Counted from the stretch's first letter, positions 1 through 11,260 are shown. The stretch: 64,000 nt of DNA from Anniella stebbinsi (GCA_029215795.1 JARDYH010000003.1:89436609-89500608); one strand, 5' to 3'. Made by a program: numbers and translations. The notes: generated by a model from the sequence alone, not told the origin.

Positions 1-73
1 ATGACTCTGAATACTGGTTGTTCCAAATAACATTGAAAAGGAGCTATGCCCTCATGTTGTGCTTGTGATATTC

Positions 74-170
74 CTAGAGGCATCTCAAAGGCCCCTGTGG
101 AAAACAGGATGCCGGGACTAGACAGGTCTTTGGCCTGATCCAGCAGGTCGCTTCTTGTGTTCTTATGTTG
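74..170 (+). repeat. CR1-clade LINE 3' end fragment
   Basis: The stretch resembles the terminal part of the CR1-type repeat at 20525-20945 and 43110-43515, with the shared wording GGACTAGA...CTGATCCAGCAG...CTTCTTGTGTTCTTATG. It is short, non-coding and degraded. The clade call rests on similarity to those longer copies, which still show a CR1-like ORF2 carboxyl end. Confidence 0.55.
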
Positions 171-399
171 TGTTTGGGGCCATATTTAGGCGCAGGCCTC
201 AGATCACTGACTGGGGCTCTAGGTTAGAGGCGAATGCTAAGGTAATCTACTCAACTATTCAGTCAACCACTGAAACAAATAATACAGAGTTCATCTTCAC
301 TTATGGTGCTGGCAGCTCTGACCTACAGTGGTCGTATGTTGGGCATATAAGTGACTGCAATGCCAGCAAATTTATCATCTTCTTTGTCAAGGGATAAAT

Positions 400-2224
400 C
401 CGGCGCATCACTTGTGCATCAAAGTCATGAAATGGATTACTAATGCCATAAGAAACAAGGGGCTCAAATGTTGGAAGGGGAGACTAACATTACTCGGTAT
501 TACTGTTTTTACTCTGTTTTTGTGCTGTTGCTAGTTTCATTCTGTTCTGGATTTTGTGTTTGGATCTTATTGTTTTTCATAGTTTTATTTTTGTTACTGT
601 AAACTTGCCAGAGAAATATTGTTATCGGATGTAGATGAATATTTTAATTATTTATTTTCTTTCTTTATTTAAAAAGATTTTTAGGTTGCCTTTAGAATCC
701 TCTTAAGGGGGCATACAGGATTTAAAAAACAACAACAATGAAGACAAAATAGGTAATAAAAATTCAATAAAACATTGCACATTAGTGACCCTACTACATA
801 CAATTAGGCAGTTTATTCCCAAGGGAGTGAACAAGACAGACTGGAAGAGAAACATTTGCTGAAATCACAAACTCTTTTCTTCCAAAGGAAGTGACACATT
901 TGATGTTTTTGGACATCACCAAGGGGGTGGTGGTGAATCTGTCACAGGGATTATGAAAGAGAGGAATACATGGGGAGCCAAGTACTTTGCCCCATTTTTT
1001 TGTTTCTCAAACAGATTTAAAGGAAATTTTTCCTTTTTTAAAAAATGCAGCTAGTAAGAAATCTAAAACGTTACTCAATCTAGAATAAATATTGTGCTAA
1101 TGATAAAGTGCTAGATTGATTGACCAACTGGCATTTGCAGTGACAGGAGTAAAGTTTTCTGTGTCCGTATTACCAATGCAGATTAAATGTGAAACTAAGG
1201 AAGCCCAATCGTCATATTTGCGAGACCATTCAATCCATCTTTATTGCGAACTATCATCTTTTAATAATTGGGATTAAAAAATATAGACGCCATACATTGA
1301 TCAGTTTCTTCCTTTCTTTCACAACCCCAGTGGACAGATTCACTGCCACACCTTGATGCCAGAAAAAACAATTTGTCATTTCCTTTGGAAGGAGAAAGAA
1401 TAAAGTTCACAGTGTTTCAGCAAATAACCAATCATGCCCCAGTCCGCTTCCTCGGTAGGAAATCAATTTGGATTTCTGTGACGGTTGTCCTGAGATTACT
1501 AACATAAATGTCACAGGAAACAAGGCACTGACAGGTGCAAACTGGATTTCAAATACTTCTTGGAGCATGAAGGATTTCAGTTGTTTAGCTTTGGAAAGAC
1601 ATCTCTTCTAGGCCTGATCCAGTGAGCTGCTACACCTGAAATAATTGGTAATGAAAAACTGTTATACTTGAACAATATGGATTGATGCTACGGTGCATTA
1701 ATCAACACTTAGCAACAGCGAACATAGTATTTCCAGGGAAAAACTATTAGGCAGTTGAGAAACTGGAGGAGTGGAAGGTGGGATTGAGTTAAATCTAGAA
1801 GATATGGAGGAACAAAAGAATGGAAAAGTTTGTTTCATAAGTTAGAGAGAAGGTTGTGAATATGCAAGAAAGTGTGGCAGTAGAATATCTGAAGCTACAA
1901 ACCTCCATCCTGCCTTCTGCAGCAATCCAGTTGCCAGGCATCAGGTCTATTTTTAAGCTGCCACTGGCAACTGGGCACTTGGAGCAGCCTTCCTCACCCC
2001 CGGCCTGGATAATATGCACACAATAGGACCTCAGCTTATTGATTGATTGTTTTAAAATATTTCTGAATGAGTAAAGGTGATTTACAATACAACCACAGAA
2101 ACAATAAAATACAACGATTGTCACACACACAAAAAGTCCTCTCCCATGTTTACCTACCCAACATTAAGATAATCACCTGAGACTATCCTCCGCTTGCCCC
2201 GCCAAATGAAGTGTGGTGAATTCA
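400..2224. other. No gene recognised; faint LINE tails
   Basis: This is AT-rich sequence without a convincing reading frame. Around 640-770 and 2037-2110 there are minus-strand stretches resembling L2/CR1 3' untranslated ends (TTTATTTA start, then a degraded tail), too decayed to assign firmly. Nothing else was seen. Confidence 0.4.
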
Positions 2225-2350
2225 CTGAATTGGTGTGACAGAGAAGGCCTTTTCAGTGGTGGCACCCCATCTGTGGAACACTCTCCCCAGACAGGCTCAT
2301 CTAGCACCTATGTTATGATCTTTCCGGTGACAGGTGAAGACCTTTTGAAC
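2225..2350 (+). repeat. L2-clade LINE ORF2 C-terminal fragment
   Basis: The sequence matches in kind the last part of the L2 ORF2 copies at 8150-8280 and 60745-60880: a GAGAAGGCCTTTTCAGTGGT block, then an apparent LWN-like segment, then GTGAAGACCTTT. It is a short fragment with no intact frame and no tail. Confidence 0.5.
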
Positions 2351-2640
2351 CGTGGGTTGTTTGTTGAACCGTGGGTTAGCGAATTGCCTGAATACAACAT
2401 GTTTTCAGCAGGGTGAGTTATTGTGTTGTCTGAACACAGCCAGAGTGGCTTCTTAACCATCCTGAACAACCCAACAACCAACCCTGGGTTCTCAAGGTGG
2501 TTTGTTCGAGAAAATAAGATACACAGCATAGTTAACAAGTCACGCTGGCTGTATTCAGACAACATGCTAACTCACGATTCAACAAACAAACAACAGTTCA
2601 AAACAACCTACTCTCAAACACTGAGTGTGGGTTAGCAAGT
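2341..2640. mobile_element. Foldback MITE-like repeat
   Basis: Two arms are inverted relative to each other. The left arm contains GAACCGTGGGTTAGC and then GTTGTCTGAACACAGCCAG. The right arm reads on the minus strand as GAATCGTGAGTTAGC followed by GTTGTCTGAATACAGCCAG. The arms also share a TTCTTAACCA/TTGTTAACTA block. No coding capacity is present and I could not resolve a target duplication. Confidence 0.5.
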
Positions 2641-2786
2641 TGTGTAAACAGCCCCATAGTTTTACCAGCCGTCTAAAGGCCAATAACAAGTGAGCCAACC
2701 TAACCTCCTTGAAATGGAGTTTGATAACCTTGGGTGCTGCTACAAGCAAGGCCCTATCTAGGGTTTTTACCAACTCATGTATAAAT

Positions 2787-2915
2787 AGGAACATAGAGAT
2801 CTTCCTTATACCAGGTCAGACTATCTGTATTGTCTACTGTCCACCGTCTCAGACAGAGGTCATTACCATCACTTACTCCCTGATGCCTTTAGCTGGAGGT
2901 GCAACCTGGGACCTT
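2787..2915 (-). repeat. tRNA-derived SINE fragment
   Basis: Read on the plus strand it opens AGGAACATAGAGATCTTCCTTATACCAGGTCAGAC-like and closes near GGTGCAACCTGGGACC. This is the usual order, in reverse, of a reptilian tRNA-derived SINE: a B-box-like CCCAGGTTGCACC start and a tail ending in a CTATGTTCC-type block. It is degraded and partial, and the family call comes from general recall of such SINEs. Confidence 0.45.
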
Positions 2916-3149
2916 CCTCCTCATCCCTTCATTTAATTTAATTCATCTGCTGGTTTCCCACAAAATGTGCCCAAAGAATGCTCAGGACACAAGAGCGATA
3001 CAAAAACAAGAATGCACACCAATGCTGCATTAATTGGAATTGTACATCCTTACAAGGATAAACAAGCCATACCATTCATTTCACCAGTACCAAGGTCATA
3101 ACGTTTCAAATTAATTATACTCAAATTTATTATCGACCCTTACAACACA

Positions 3150-3380
3150 ATGGCTGAATTCGGACAACACGATAGTCAATGGTGGGGTAATAATCAGTTT
3201 TACAGTTGTTCATCTAGGGGGTACTCCCCACACAACATGGTAATAAATAATCAACTGTGATGTGGATTAGGATCAGCACTGAGTTGACTATGGCAGCATT
3301 CGGATAACACGATAGTCAAAACAACTGACGATTGTTTTCCCCACACCAGTTGTTTATTGTGTCATCCGAATTGAGCCAAT
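3150..3380. mobile_element. MITE-like element with imperfect TIRs
   Basis: The left end reads TGGCTGAATTCGGACAACAC. The right end, on the minus strand, reads TGGCTCAATTCGGATGACAC. The block TTCGGA(C/T)AACACGATAGTCAA also occurs twice inside in direct order, at about 3159 and 3299. It has no coding capacity. Superfamily and target duplication are unresolved. Confidence 0.5.
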
Positions 3381-4260
3381 ATCAATTATTATTTCTCAGT
3401 AAAGCGTAAGCCAGAGCCAAATAAACCAAACCTGTCCAATGCGTTGAGGTATTTGCAGGCAACACAACCTGCGAACAGCTGCCCCAAAAGTACCAAGGCC
3501 AGGAAATAGCAGCCAGAGTTCTTACAGCCTGTGGCGCCAGCTGTTCTCCCCCAAGCCCTACTTCCTCACTGCGATGCAGTTCTCAAGGCTCCAACAAAGA
3601 CGGAGGTGGTGGTATTCCCCCCCCACACACACACACACCCTCTTTCCCTGTGCTGCAGATGTTTCTGCTGCTTTGCATGCAAGGCAGAAACACTTCCACT
3701 AAGGCCCAGTCCCTCTCCTACAATTTAAATTGTTTTGTGAAAACATCTAAAGAAAGAAAAGAGATTTGCTGATTATTGCCTCTATAAAGGAAATTGAAAG
3801 CTATTTATTTCATTCCAATAGTAAATAAACACTTCCCAACTTCTTGGGACAGGCACATGAATGCACGCTTCCCCTTGTCAGCAACACGCCCCCCCCCCCA
3901 CAAAACCCTTAACTATTGCAAAGAGTGCTGAGGCATTGTTCATCAGTGATCCTTATTCAATTGGCCAGCACATAATTCTATATTTATTATATTAAAAATC
4001 TACGGTTTACAAAACAACGTTAAGGCTCTGCAGTTTTCAACCAAGCACCATAAAGTAGGGAAATTGGGAGTTAAGACTCACGAGTCTTAACGCCACATCC
4101 TCCCTAAGTAGACAGAAAGTGCAAGTGAAATTTTCATTCTCCCAAAGCAGATAAACCATGAGGACAGGGTGGAGAATATGATATGCAGAGGTGACTGTGG
4201 GGTTGTGGAAAACTGATCACGAACAACTTAGGGCCACCTACTTCTCTTTTTTTGTTTAGA
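3381..4260. other. No gene recognised
   Basis: This stretch has unassigned sequence with short C-rich and CA-rich runs near 3620-3645 and 3888-3900. I saw no reading frame with family resemblance and no clear repeat. Confidence 0.35.
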
Positions 4261-4385
4261 GCAGCCCTTCCACAACTTGGTGCCCTCCAAAGGTGTTGGA
4301 CTACAACTCCCATCATTGCAAGTCAGTATGTCCCATGGTCAGGAATGCTGGAACTTGTAATCTCAAACATCTGGAGGGCAGCAGG
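4261..4385. mobile_element. Palindromic MITE (CTTGGTGCCCTCCA ends)
   Basis: This is a near-palindrome. It opens CAACTTGGTGCCCTCCAA, has a centre with GGACTACAACTCCCATC and its inverted partner AACTTGTAATCT, and ends ACATCTGGAGGGCAGCAGG. The same family recurs at 52202-52336 and 54437-54515 and as halves at 13947-13985 and 58731-58763. It is non-coding. Confidence 0.6.
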
Positions 4386-4530
4386 ATGTTAGATGAGCCC
4401 CCCCCCCATTATTTATTTAGAATAGTAGAACGTGTATTTCCAGTCCGAGCTTAACTAAAGAGGCATTGCTGTGCCACTTTAAATGTAGTCAAGTTATTGT
4501 CCTTCTAGCCCCATTCTATGAAATGGGTTT

Positions 4531-5018
4531 AGGCCCTTTCCACACCAGGCGTTTCGCCTGCGATGGACCCCGGCTGGTCCCTGTGAGTCCAAATGATGCA
4601 CAGGGACTCCCGGGGGTGGGGAGGTTTGGCCAGGGAATTTTCCAGGGATAAGGGAAACCTGGAAAATCCCGGATCTTCCACAATCCCGGGAAGTTCCCAG
4701 GGCCACAGAAGATGGGGCTGCCTGGCAAAATGGGCCCAGAGCTGCTCCGCACAGTTCCGTGCCCAGCAGAGGAGGGTGGGAAAGGAAGACTGCCATCCCT
4801 AGGATGGCGGGGGGGAGGGGCATTTTCACAGTGTTTTTTTTTTAAAATCTTACCTTGTGTTGGAGCCCAGGAGTGCTCTTATCCTCTCTCTTTTTTTAAA
4901 AAAAAACAGTGGGCGTGACACACTCATGACATGAATTGAGAGCACCTATCCTGGAAGTGGCTACTTCCGGAATCAACTGCTCTCCGCCCTCTACACCCCT
5001 ATGGTGTAGAAAGGGCCT
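4531..5018. mobile_element. MITE with GGCCCTTTCCACACC-type ends
   Basis: The ends are inverted repeats: AGGCCCTTTCCACACCAG on the left and, read on the minus strand, AGGCCCTTTCTACACCATAG on the right. Inside is a conserved AGTCCAAATGATGCACAGG block also found at 58115 and 41980. There is also a TTTTTAAAATCTTACCTT block that contains a splice-donor-like AAGGTAAG on the minus strand. No clear target duplication was found for this copy. Confidence 0.65.
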
Positions 5019-5184
5019 CTATTAGCAATATCTTGAAAAAGTAAGCACTTCGCACCACTATCCTCTTTTTTTTGGTGGATGCTCAATAGCGATTTGAAAA
5101 TGTTCTTTGGGGCACTTTTATGCTACTGAAAATTGTGATTTATTTTTTTTACTTCGGAACACGAAAATCGCCAATGTTTAATCT

Positions 5185-5815
5185 GCAGTGGCCCCACACC
5201 TTTGGAGCAAACTCCCATCAGAGGTCCTCCATGCACCATCCTTGCAAGTTTTTAAGAAGGCCTTGAAAACATTTTATTTTATTTCGCACCTTTATCCTGC
5301 CAAAAATGGCTGTCAAAGTGGCTTACAAAAATAGCTCTTAAGACATTCTTAGTCGCAAAGCACAGCAGGTCATGGACACCGTGGAACGGCTGTTGCTTCC
5401 TCTTCCTCACCTTCTAATAGCCTCATGCAGATCCAGGCACGATGGAGAGATGCCTGGCTGCTGCTTCCCTTCCCTCTGATGGCCTCAGCAGCAACAGTTG
5501 GTAGCAGGAGGGATGGGAGCTCTCAGCTGGATCTGGATCCAGGCATGATGGAGAAGTGCCAGGCTGCTGCTTCCTTACCTATTTTACCACGGCCTTCTCA
5601 TGATAGGAGTACTGTTGTTGCTGTGATTGCCATCATTGTTCTTGCTGGGTTGTATTGTTGGTTTATATTGTTTTTAATTGCTATTTTATTGTGTTTTTAT
5701 GTTTTGCATTATTTTTAATATTTTAACTGTTTTCATTTATTTTATTGTTGTAAGCCGCCTTGCGAGGGCTTCTGCCCTGAAAGGCGGTCAGGAAATGTTT
5801 TAAATAAATAAAATG
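5185..5815 (+). repeat. L2-clade LINE 3' remnant
   Basis: It begins with an ORF2-end-like stretch near 5200-5280 (TTTTTAAGAAGGCCTTGAAAAC). It ends with a typical L2 tail at about 5745-5815: GTAAGCCGCCTTG, then AAAGGCGG, then an AAATAAATAAA run. The middle is divergent or carries unrelated sequence. It has no intact frame. Confidence 0.55.
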
Positions 5816-6148
5816 AAACAAATGAACACAAAATTGCATCCCTAAAAATAAGTTTACAATATAAAAGGACAGTAAATGTTGGAACTTTATGCTTCCCCCT
5901 CAATTTATACATGTAGATAAACTAGCGCATGCCAAGTTTCATCTTTGGAGATTGTAGATTATCAGAAATAAAGTAGAAACACCTGCGTATATATGATACA
6001 GTACCCCAAAACAGACCTGAAAACTGTGATACACCTGTTTGTCCAAAGTTATAGCAAGCTGAGTCAAACATGTTTGGACATAAGCATTTGGTTTATAGAT
6101 TTTAGAAAAGCAGGCTTATTGTTTTGTTTTGTTTTAAATTGTGTATAG
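5816..6148. other. No feature recognised
   Basis: AT-rich sequence without a gene or repeat that I recognise. Confidence 0.35.
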
Positions 6149-6720
6149 GAGCCGATCTACACTCTATCTTGGTAACGTTTTATAAGGGTTATGAAAACTC
6201 CTTGGGCCACATGACGCACTCCCTTGAACGAGGTTTTTTTAAACTCACTTCAGCTATATACAACGGTTTTTTACTTTTAATAAATCATTTTAAGTAAAAT
6301 AATGTGTCCTTCCTTATCATTTGTGATTTGTGGGGGCAGTGCTTTGTTTATCAGCACCCAAATGCTTAGCCATTGATTGGTGGGGAAGAGGGGCTAAGGA
6401 GGAAGTGGGCGAGTGAACTACAACACCCACAATGCTTAGCCGTATACTCATTGAAAGCTAGGGAATGAAAGGGGAACTAAGGAGGAAGTGGGCGAGTAAA
6501 CTACAGTGCCCACAATGCCTTGCCCTAAACTCATTGTAAAAATGAAACAGAAAGAGACAGACAGAAGGGTGTGAGACTGCACACACTGCTTTGAAGACTG
6601 AAGAATTTTTCTCCTGTAACATGAATGCTCCTTAATGTGGCCTAAGACATTTTGGAACGCATCTATTTGGAACGTTTTAAAATACTATTTAAAATGTTAC
6701 AAGGTACTGTGTAGATAGAC
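6149..6720. mobile_element. MITE, GATCTACAC-end family, copy 1
   Basis: The left end GAGCCGATCTACAC and the right end GTGTAGATAGAC are inverted, with further imperfect inversion inward (TTGGTAACGTTTTATAAGG against CCTTGTAACATTTTAAATAG on the minus strand). The 5-bp direct repeat TATAG flanks it at 6144-6148 and 6721-6725. Related copies are 21889-22798 and 59069-61150. The internal GGAGGAAGTGGGCGAGT block occurs twice in direct order. It is non-coding. Confidence 0.65.
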
Positions 6721-6721
6721 T

Positions 6722-8510
6722 ATAGGTTATTATGGTACAGCTCGATGACGTGGACAAGGTGCTTGGACAGGTTCGTGCAGCCACCTCTGGATTGGATCCT
6801 TGCCCCTCTTGGCTTATAAAAGCTAGCAGGGATGGAACAGCTGGCTGGGCCAGGGAAGTGATTAATGCCTCTCTACGAGAGAGAGTGATCCCAGACCTCC
6901 TGAAAGAGGCAGTAGTGAGACCACTCCTGAAGAAAGCTTCCCTGGACCCAGAAAATCTTAATAACTTTAGGCCGGTGGCAAACGTTCCATTCCTGGACAA
7001 GGTCCTTGAGCGGGTGGTTGCTGGCCAGCTCCAGACACTCTTGGATGAGACTGATTATTTGGATCCATTTCAGTCGGGTTTCAGGCCTGCTTTTGGCACA
7101 GAAACAGCCTTGGTCGCCCTGTATGATGACCTATGTCGGGACAGGGACAGGGGGAGTGTGACTCTGTTGATTCTCCTTGATCTCTCAGCAGCTTTCGATA
7201 CCATCGACCATGGTATCCTTCTGGCACGACTGGCTGAGTTGGGAGTGGGAGGCACTGCATTGCAGTGGTTCCGTTCCTACTTGACAGGTCGGCTCCAGAA
7301 GGTGGTGCTGGGGAGACATTGCTCGGCCCCGTGGATTCTCCAGTATGGGGTTCCGCAGGGATCTGTTTTGTCCCCCATGCTGTTCAACATCTACATGAAA
7401 CCGTTGGGTGTGGTCATCCGGAGTGCGTTGTCATCAGTATGCTGATGACACGCAACTCTATTTCTCCTTTACATCTTCATCAGGTGAGGCTGTGGATGTG
7501 TTGAACCAATGCTTGGCTGCGACAATGGACTGGATGAGAGCTAATAAACTGAAACTTAATCCAGACAAGACAGAGATGCTGTTGGTGGGGGGTTCCTCTG
7601 ACCGGATGGAGGGTGTTCAACCTGTTCTGGATGGGGTTGCACTCCCCCTGAAAGAGCAGGTTTGTAGCTTGGGGGTTCTCCTAGAACCATCTCTGTCACT
7701 TGAGACTCAGGTAGCCTCAGTGGCACGGAGTGCCTTCTACCAACTTTGGCTGGTGGCCCAGCTATGCCCCTATCTGGACAGGGATAACCTGGCTTCAGTT
7801 GTCTATGCTCTGGTAATCTCCAAGTTAGATTACTGCAATGTGCTCTACGTGGGGCTGCCTTTGAAGACGGTTCGGAAGCTGCAGCTTGTGCAGAATGCAG
7901 CGGCCAGATTGGTAACAGGAACCAGAAGGTTCGAACATATAAGACCTATTCTGGCTCGCTTGCATTGGCTGCCTGTAGGTTTCCGAGCCCAATTCAAGGT
8001 GCTGGTTTTAACCTATAAAGCCTTACACGGTTTGGGACCACAATACCTGATGGACTGTCTTTCCCAACATGAACCTACCCATTCACTACGTTCAACATCA
8101 AAGGTCCTCCTCCGGGTGCCTACTCCGAGGGAAACTCAGAGGACGGCAACAAGGGAGAGGGCCTTCTCTGTGGTGGTCCCTCAATTATGGAATGATCTTC
8201 CCGATGAGGCCCGCCTGGCGCCAACACTGTTATCTTTTCGGCGCCAGGTCAAAACTTTTCTTTTCTCCCAGGCATTTTAACAGCTCAAGTTCAGGTTTGA
8301 TTTACATTATGGCCTGGCTTAACCGTTAAAATGTTTTAAAGTGTTTTAATGATAGCTGTTTTATGTTTATGGTTTTAAATTTTGTATATTGTCTTTTTAA
8401 TGCTCTATCTTTTTAATTTTTGTAAACCGCCCAGACAGCTTCGGCTATGGGACGGTATATAAGTGTAATTAATAATAATAATAATAATAAATGTTACTGT
8501 TAGATTTTGC
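6722..8510 (+). mobile_element. 5'-truncated L2-clade LINE, copy 1
   Basis: The element spans the reverse transcriptase part of ORF2, the carboxyl end, and a 3' untranslated region. The tail is CCGCCCAGACAGCTTCGGC, then GGGACGGTATATAAGTG, then an AAT microsatellite (about 8470-8510). The endonuclease part is missing, as expected of incomplete reverse transcription. It starts immediately after the MITE at 6149-6720. Confidence 0.85.
6732..8280 (+). pseudogene. L2-clade ORF2 reverse transcriptase, frameshifted
   Basis: This is the reverse transcriptase and carboxyl-terminal part of a non-LTR retrotransposon protein. Visible motifs in order are FRPVANVPFLDKVLERV (finger region), LLDLSAAFDTIDH (motif A aspartate), GVPQGSVLSPMLFNIYM (motif B), YADDTQLYF (motif C catalytic aspartates), and NAAARLVTG...LHWLPV near the carboxyl end. 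The frame changes at about 7425: the copy at 60025 reads GGAGTTTTGGAGTGCG where this one reads GGAGTGCG. This is an 8-nt deletion between two GGAGT repeats, so motif C lies in another frame from motifs A and B. The endonuclease is absent. It is a dead copy. Confidence 0.85.
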
Positions 8511-8538
8511 ATTTAAAGGTCCTGTACAGTGTTTTTAT

Positions 8539-10070
8539 TAGGGGTGTGCACGGACCCCCCGGATCGGATCGGGACCCGGATCGGGACCTCCAATTTTGTC
8601 ACGGACCGGTTCGGACAAAATCGGAGGCCCCCCGGACCGGATCGAGTCCGATCCCGACCCAAAAATCGTAAATTTTTGGATCGGCCGCCATTTTTTTCCC
8701 CATAGACTTGCATTGCAATGCAAGTCTATGAGGAAAAAATGGCGGCGGGTGGGTGAGGGGGGGCCTAACTCCCTCCCCCCCCGGGGCCGTCCGCTGTGGA
8801 CGGCCCCGGCAGGTAAGCCCCCTCCCCCGCGCTCCCTACCCCCCCTGGGGCCGTCCGCGGGCGCCAGCGGATAGAAGCGGACGGCTCTGGGGGGGGTAAG
8901 CCCCTTCCCCGCCACTGCTTACCTTCTCGGCCCGTCCGCTCCCGTCCGGCGCCGGCGGCTACTACCAGCGGGCTCCGCGGCCTACTCTCGAGTAGCGCGC
9001 CGGGTGATGACATCACCCGGCGCGCCACCCTGGAGTAGGCCGCGGAGCCTGCTGGTAGTAGTCGCCAGCGCCGGACGGGAGCGGCCGGGCTGGCAAGGTA
9101 AGGGCCCACTCCCCCCCTCCGTGCGCCCCCTCCTCCCCTCCACGTACCCCCTGCTTACCTTCTCGGCCCATCCGCTCCCGTCCGGGGCCGGCGGCTACTA
9201 CCAGCGGGCTCCGCGGCCTGCTCTAGAGTAGCGCGCCGGGTGATGACATCACCCAGCGCGCCACCCTAGAGCAGGCCGCGGAGCCTGCTGGTAGTAGTAG
9301 TCGCCGGCGCCGGACGGGAGCGGCCGGGCCGGCAAAATAAGGGCCCCCTCCCCCCCTCCACGCGCCCCCTCCTCCCCTCCACGCACCCCCTGCTTACCTT
9401 CTCGGCCTGTCCGCTCCCGTCCGGGGCCGGCGGCTACTACCAGCGGGCTCCGCGGCCTGCTCTAGAGTAGCGCGCCGGGTGATGACATCACCCGGCGCGC
9501 CACCCTAGAGCAGGCCACGGAGCCTGCTGGTAGTAGTAGTCGCCGGCGTCGGACGGGAGTGGCCGGGCCGGGAAGGTAAGGGCCCCCCTCCCCCCTCCGC
9601 GCGCCCCCTCCTCCCCTCCACGCACCCCCTGCTTACCTTCTCGGCCCGTCCGCTCCCGTCCGGCGCCGGCGGCTACTACCAGCGGGCTCCACGGCCTGCT
9701 CTAGAGTAGTGCGCCGGGTGATGACATCATCCGGCGCGCCACCCTGGAGCAGGCCACGGAGCCCGCTGGTAGTAGCTGCTAGTGCCGGACGGGAGCGGAC
9801 GAGCCGAGAAGGTAAGCGCCCCCCTCCTCCCCCCCCCGCTGTCCACTTTCATTGGCGGGCGCCCGCTGGCGCCCGCCAATGGAAGCGGCGGTGGGCGCCA
9901 GTGGGCGCCCGCCGATCCGCCGATCCGCCGAACCGGTTCGGAGCCTTTTCGGACCGGTTCGGATTGGATCGGCCGATCCAGCTGCGGGATCGGAAATCGG
10001 ATAATTTATCCGATTTCCCACTGGACCGGACTCGGATCGTGGATCGGGTCCGATCCAGTGCACATCCCTA
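8539..10070. mobile_element. Non-autonomous hAT element with 8-bp TSD
   Basis: The element begins TAGGGGTGTGCAC and ends GTGCACATCCCTA. It is flanked by a perfect 8-bp duplication, GTTTTTAT, at 8531-8538 and 10071-10078, the hallmark of hAT transposition. Both ends are rich in GGATC and GATCC pentamers. The left end matches the right end of 53698-54422 read on the minus strand, and the reverse, so the two copies are siblings in opposite orientation. The end types are also those of the 12.2-kb element at 26470-38670. There is no transposase. The interior contains a perfect palindrome around TGCATTGCAATGCA (8708-8730) and a GC-rich palindromic tandem array. Confidence 0.93.
8912..9812. repeat. 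Tandem array of about 238-bp palindromic units
   Basis: Units begin with the block ACCTTCTCGG at 8921, 9158, 9396 and 9635, giving spacings of 237, 238 and 239 bp. Each unit is itself an inverted repeat of about 180 bp around TGATGACATCACCCGG, with arms containing GGCGGCTACTACCAGCGGGC and its inverse. Arm borders carry AAGGTAAG pointing outward on both strands. A single such palindrome sits in the sibling element at 53865-54030. Very high GC sets it apart from the flanks. Confidence 0.85.
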
Positions 10071-10444
10071 GTTTTTATCCATCTTCTTCCTTGACTCTGT
10101 TTTTGGATGCATGATTTTTCTTAATATTCTGTGCCTTTTGAAGGACAGTATAGAAATACACCTACACACATTCCTGATTAGAGATGGATCTGGGCAAAAT
10201 CTATGCAAATGCTTTCTTACTTCAGTGATGCAACACAACATCTTTAAAAGAGAAGAATGGCCAACTGTCTTCACCTCCCTTCTAAATTCAAGCATCCCTG
10301 GGCCATTTTCCTCTTTTCATTAGCCTGAACTGAAAGGTGGAAATAAACTTCATCAACATTTTCATTCTTTCAACAACAAGAACAACAACACCAAATCTCT
10401 CATATTATAATCCATTCACCGTACAGTAAATAATGTATTATATT

Positions 10445-10764
10445 TAGGCTGACCATATGAAAAGGAGAACAGGGCTGATGTAACTTTAACAGTTGTAGAG
10501 AAAAGGGAATTTCAGCCAGTGTCATTTGTATGCAATTAGTTTCTGGTGAAATTCCCTCTTCATCACAACAGTTTAAGTTGCAGGGGCCCTGCCTTCTTTT
10601 GTATAAGGTCACTCTAGTATAGTGCCTGCACCTTTAACTGTTGTGATGAAGAGGGAATTTCACCAGGAATTAATTGCATAGAAATGACACTGGCTGAAAT
10701 TCCCTTTTCTCTACCACTGTTAAAGTTACATTAGCCCTGTCCTCCTTTTCATATGGTCAGCCTA
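10445..10764. mobile_element. hAT MITE, inverted dimer, copy 1
   Basis: Ends are TAGGCTGACCATATGA and TCATATGGTCAGCCTA-like inverted repeats. A perfect 8-bp target duplication, ATTATATT, flanks it at 10437-10444 and 10765-10772. The whole element folds back: the first half (TTTAACAGTTGTAGAGAAAA, GCAATTAGTTTCTGG, CCCTCTTCATCACAACAG) is repeated inverted in the second half. Near the centre (10606-10615) is a relic of an internal end, GGTCACTCTA. It is non-coding. Confidence 0.9.
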
Positions 10765-10772
10765 ATTATATT

Positions 10773-11252
10773 ATAACCATAGATAGTACAGAGGATAAAA
10801 CAAAATTTCTGTGTTATGACAGCATTATTTTGCTCTGCTTACTTGATTCATCCCAGATGTCAGATTAGAAAAAAATGAATTATGTGGCTCAGAAATTGTC
10901 AGATATTGAGGTGTGTGTGTGTATGCATGTGAGCAATATTGCTGTTTTATGGACTATCAAGCAGTTACACCATTTTAAAAAATCACTTAGACACCAATCC
11001 AAGATACTGTCTCCATGAAAGTAAGGGCTAAATTCAATCATGGAAGGTGTTTATTTCTTCCTTTGTGGTTTTTGAGGTGCCATTTCAATAAGAAATATGC
11101 TCCATACTCTGTTGTACCCTTTCCTCCTCAGTCCAGCCCTAGCTGAGCATAGTTACATGGGGCTTTATGGACCACAATGTGGATGAATGTTGAAAGACAA
11201 TTCAAATGTGCACACAATGAATGCCTGTGATCCCACATCCAGTACATTATAT
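10773..11252. other. No feature recognised
   Basis: Single-copy-looking AT-rich sequence with a short GT run near 10912-10922. No gene seen. Confidence 0.35.
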
Positions 11253-11260
11253 GCATGTGG

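Noticed and set aside
5425..5718. 97-codon frame with a hydrophobic end
   Set aside because: The hydrophobic stretch is translation of a T-rich L2 3' untranslated region, not a membrane protein.
8538..9231. GC-rich frames of 75-125 codons on both strands, and a CpG island promoter
   Set aside because: The GC-rich region is the interior of a non-autonomous hAT element with palindromic repeats. No downstream gene is present.
10445..10764. Tc1/mariner MITE with TA duplication
   Set aside because: TA is the tip of the element itself; flanks show 8-bp duplications (ATTATATT, GCATGTGG, AAGTTACA), which fits hAT and not mariner.
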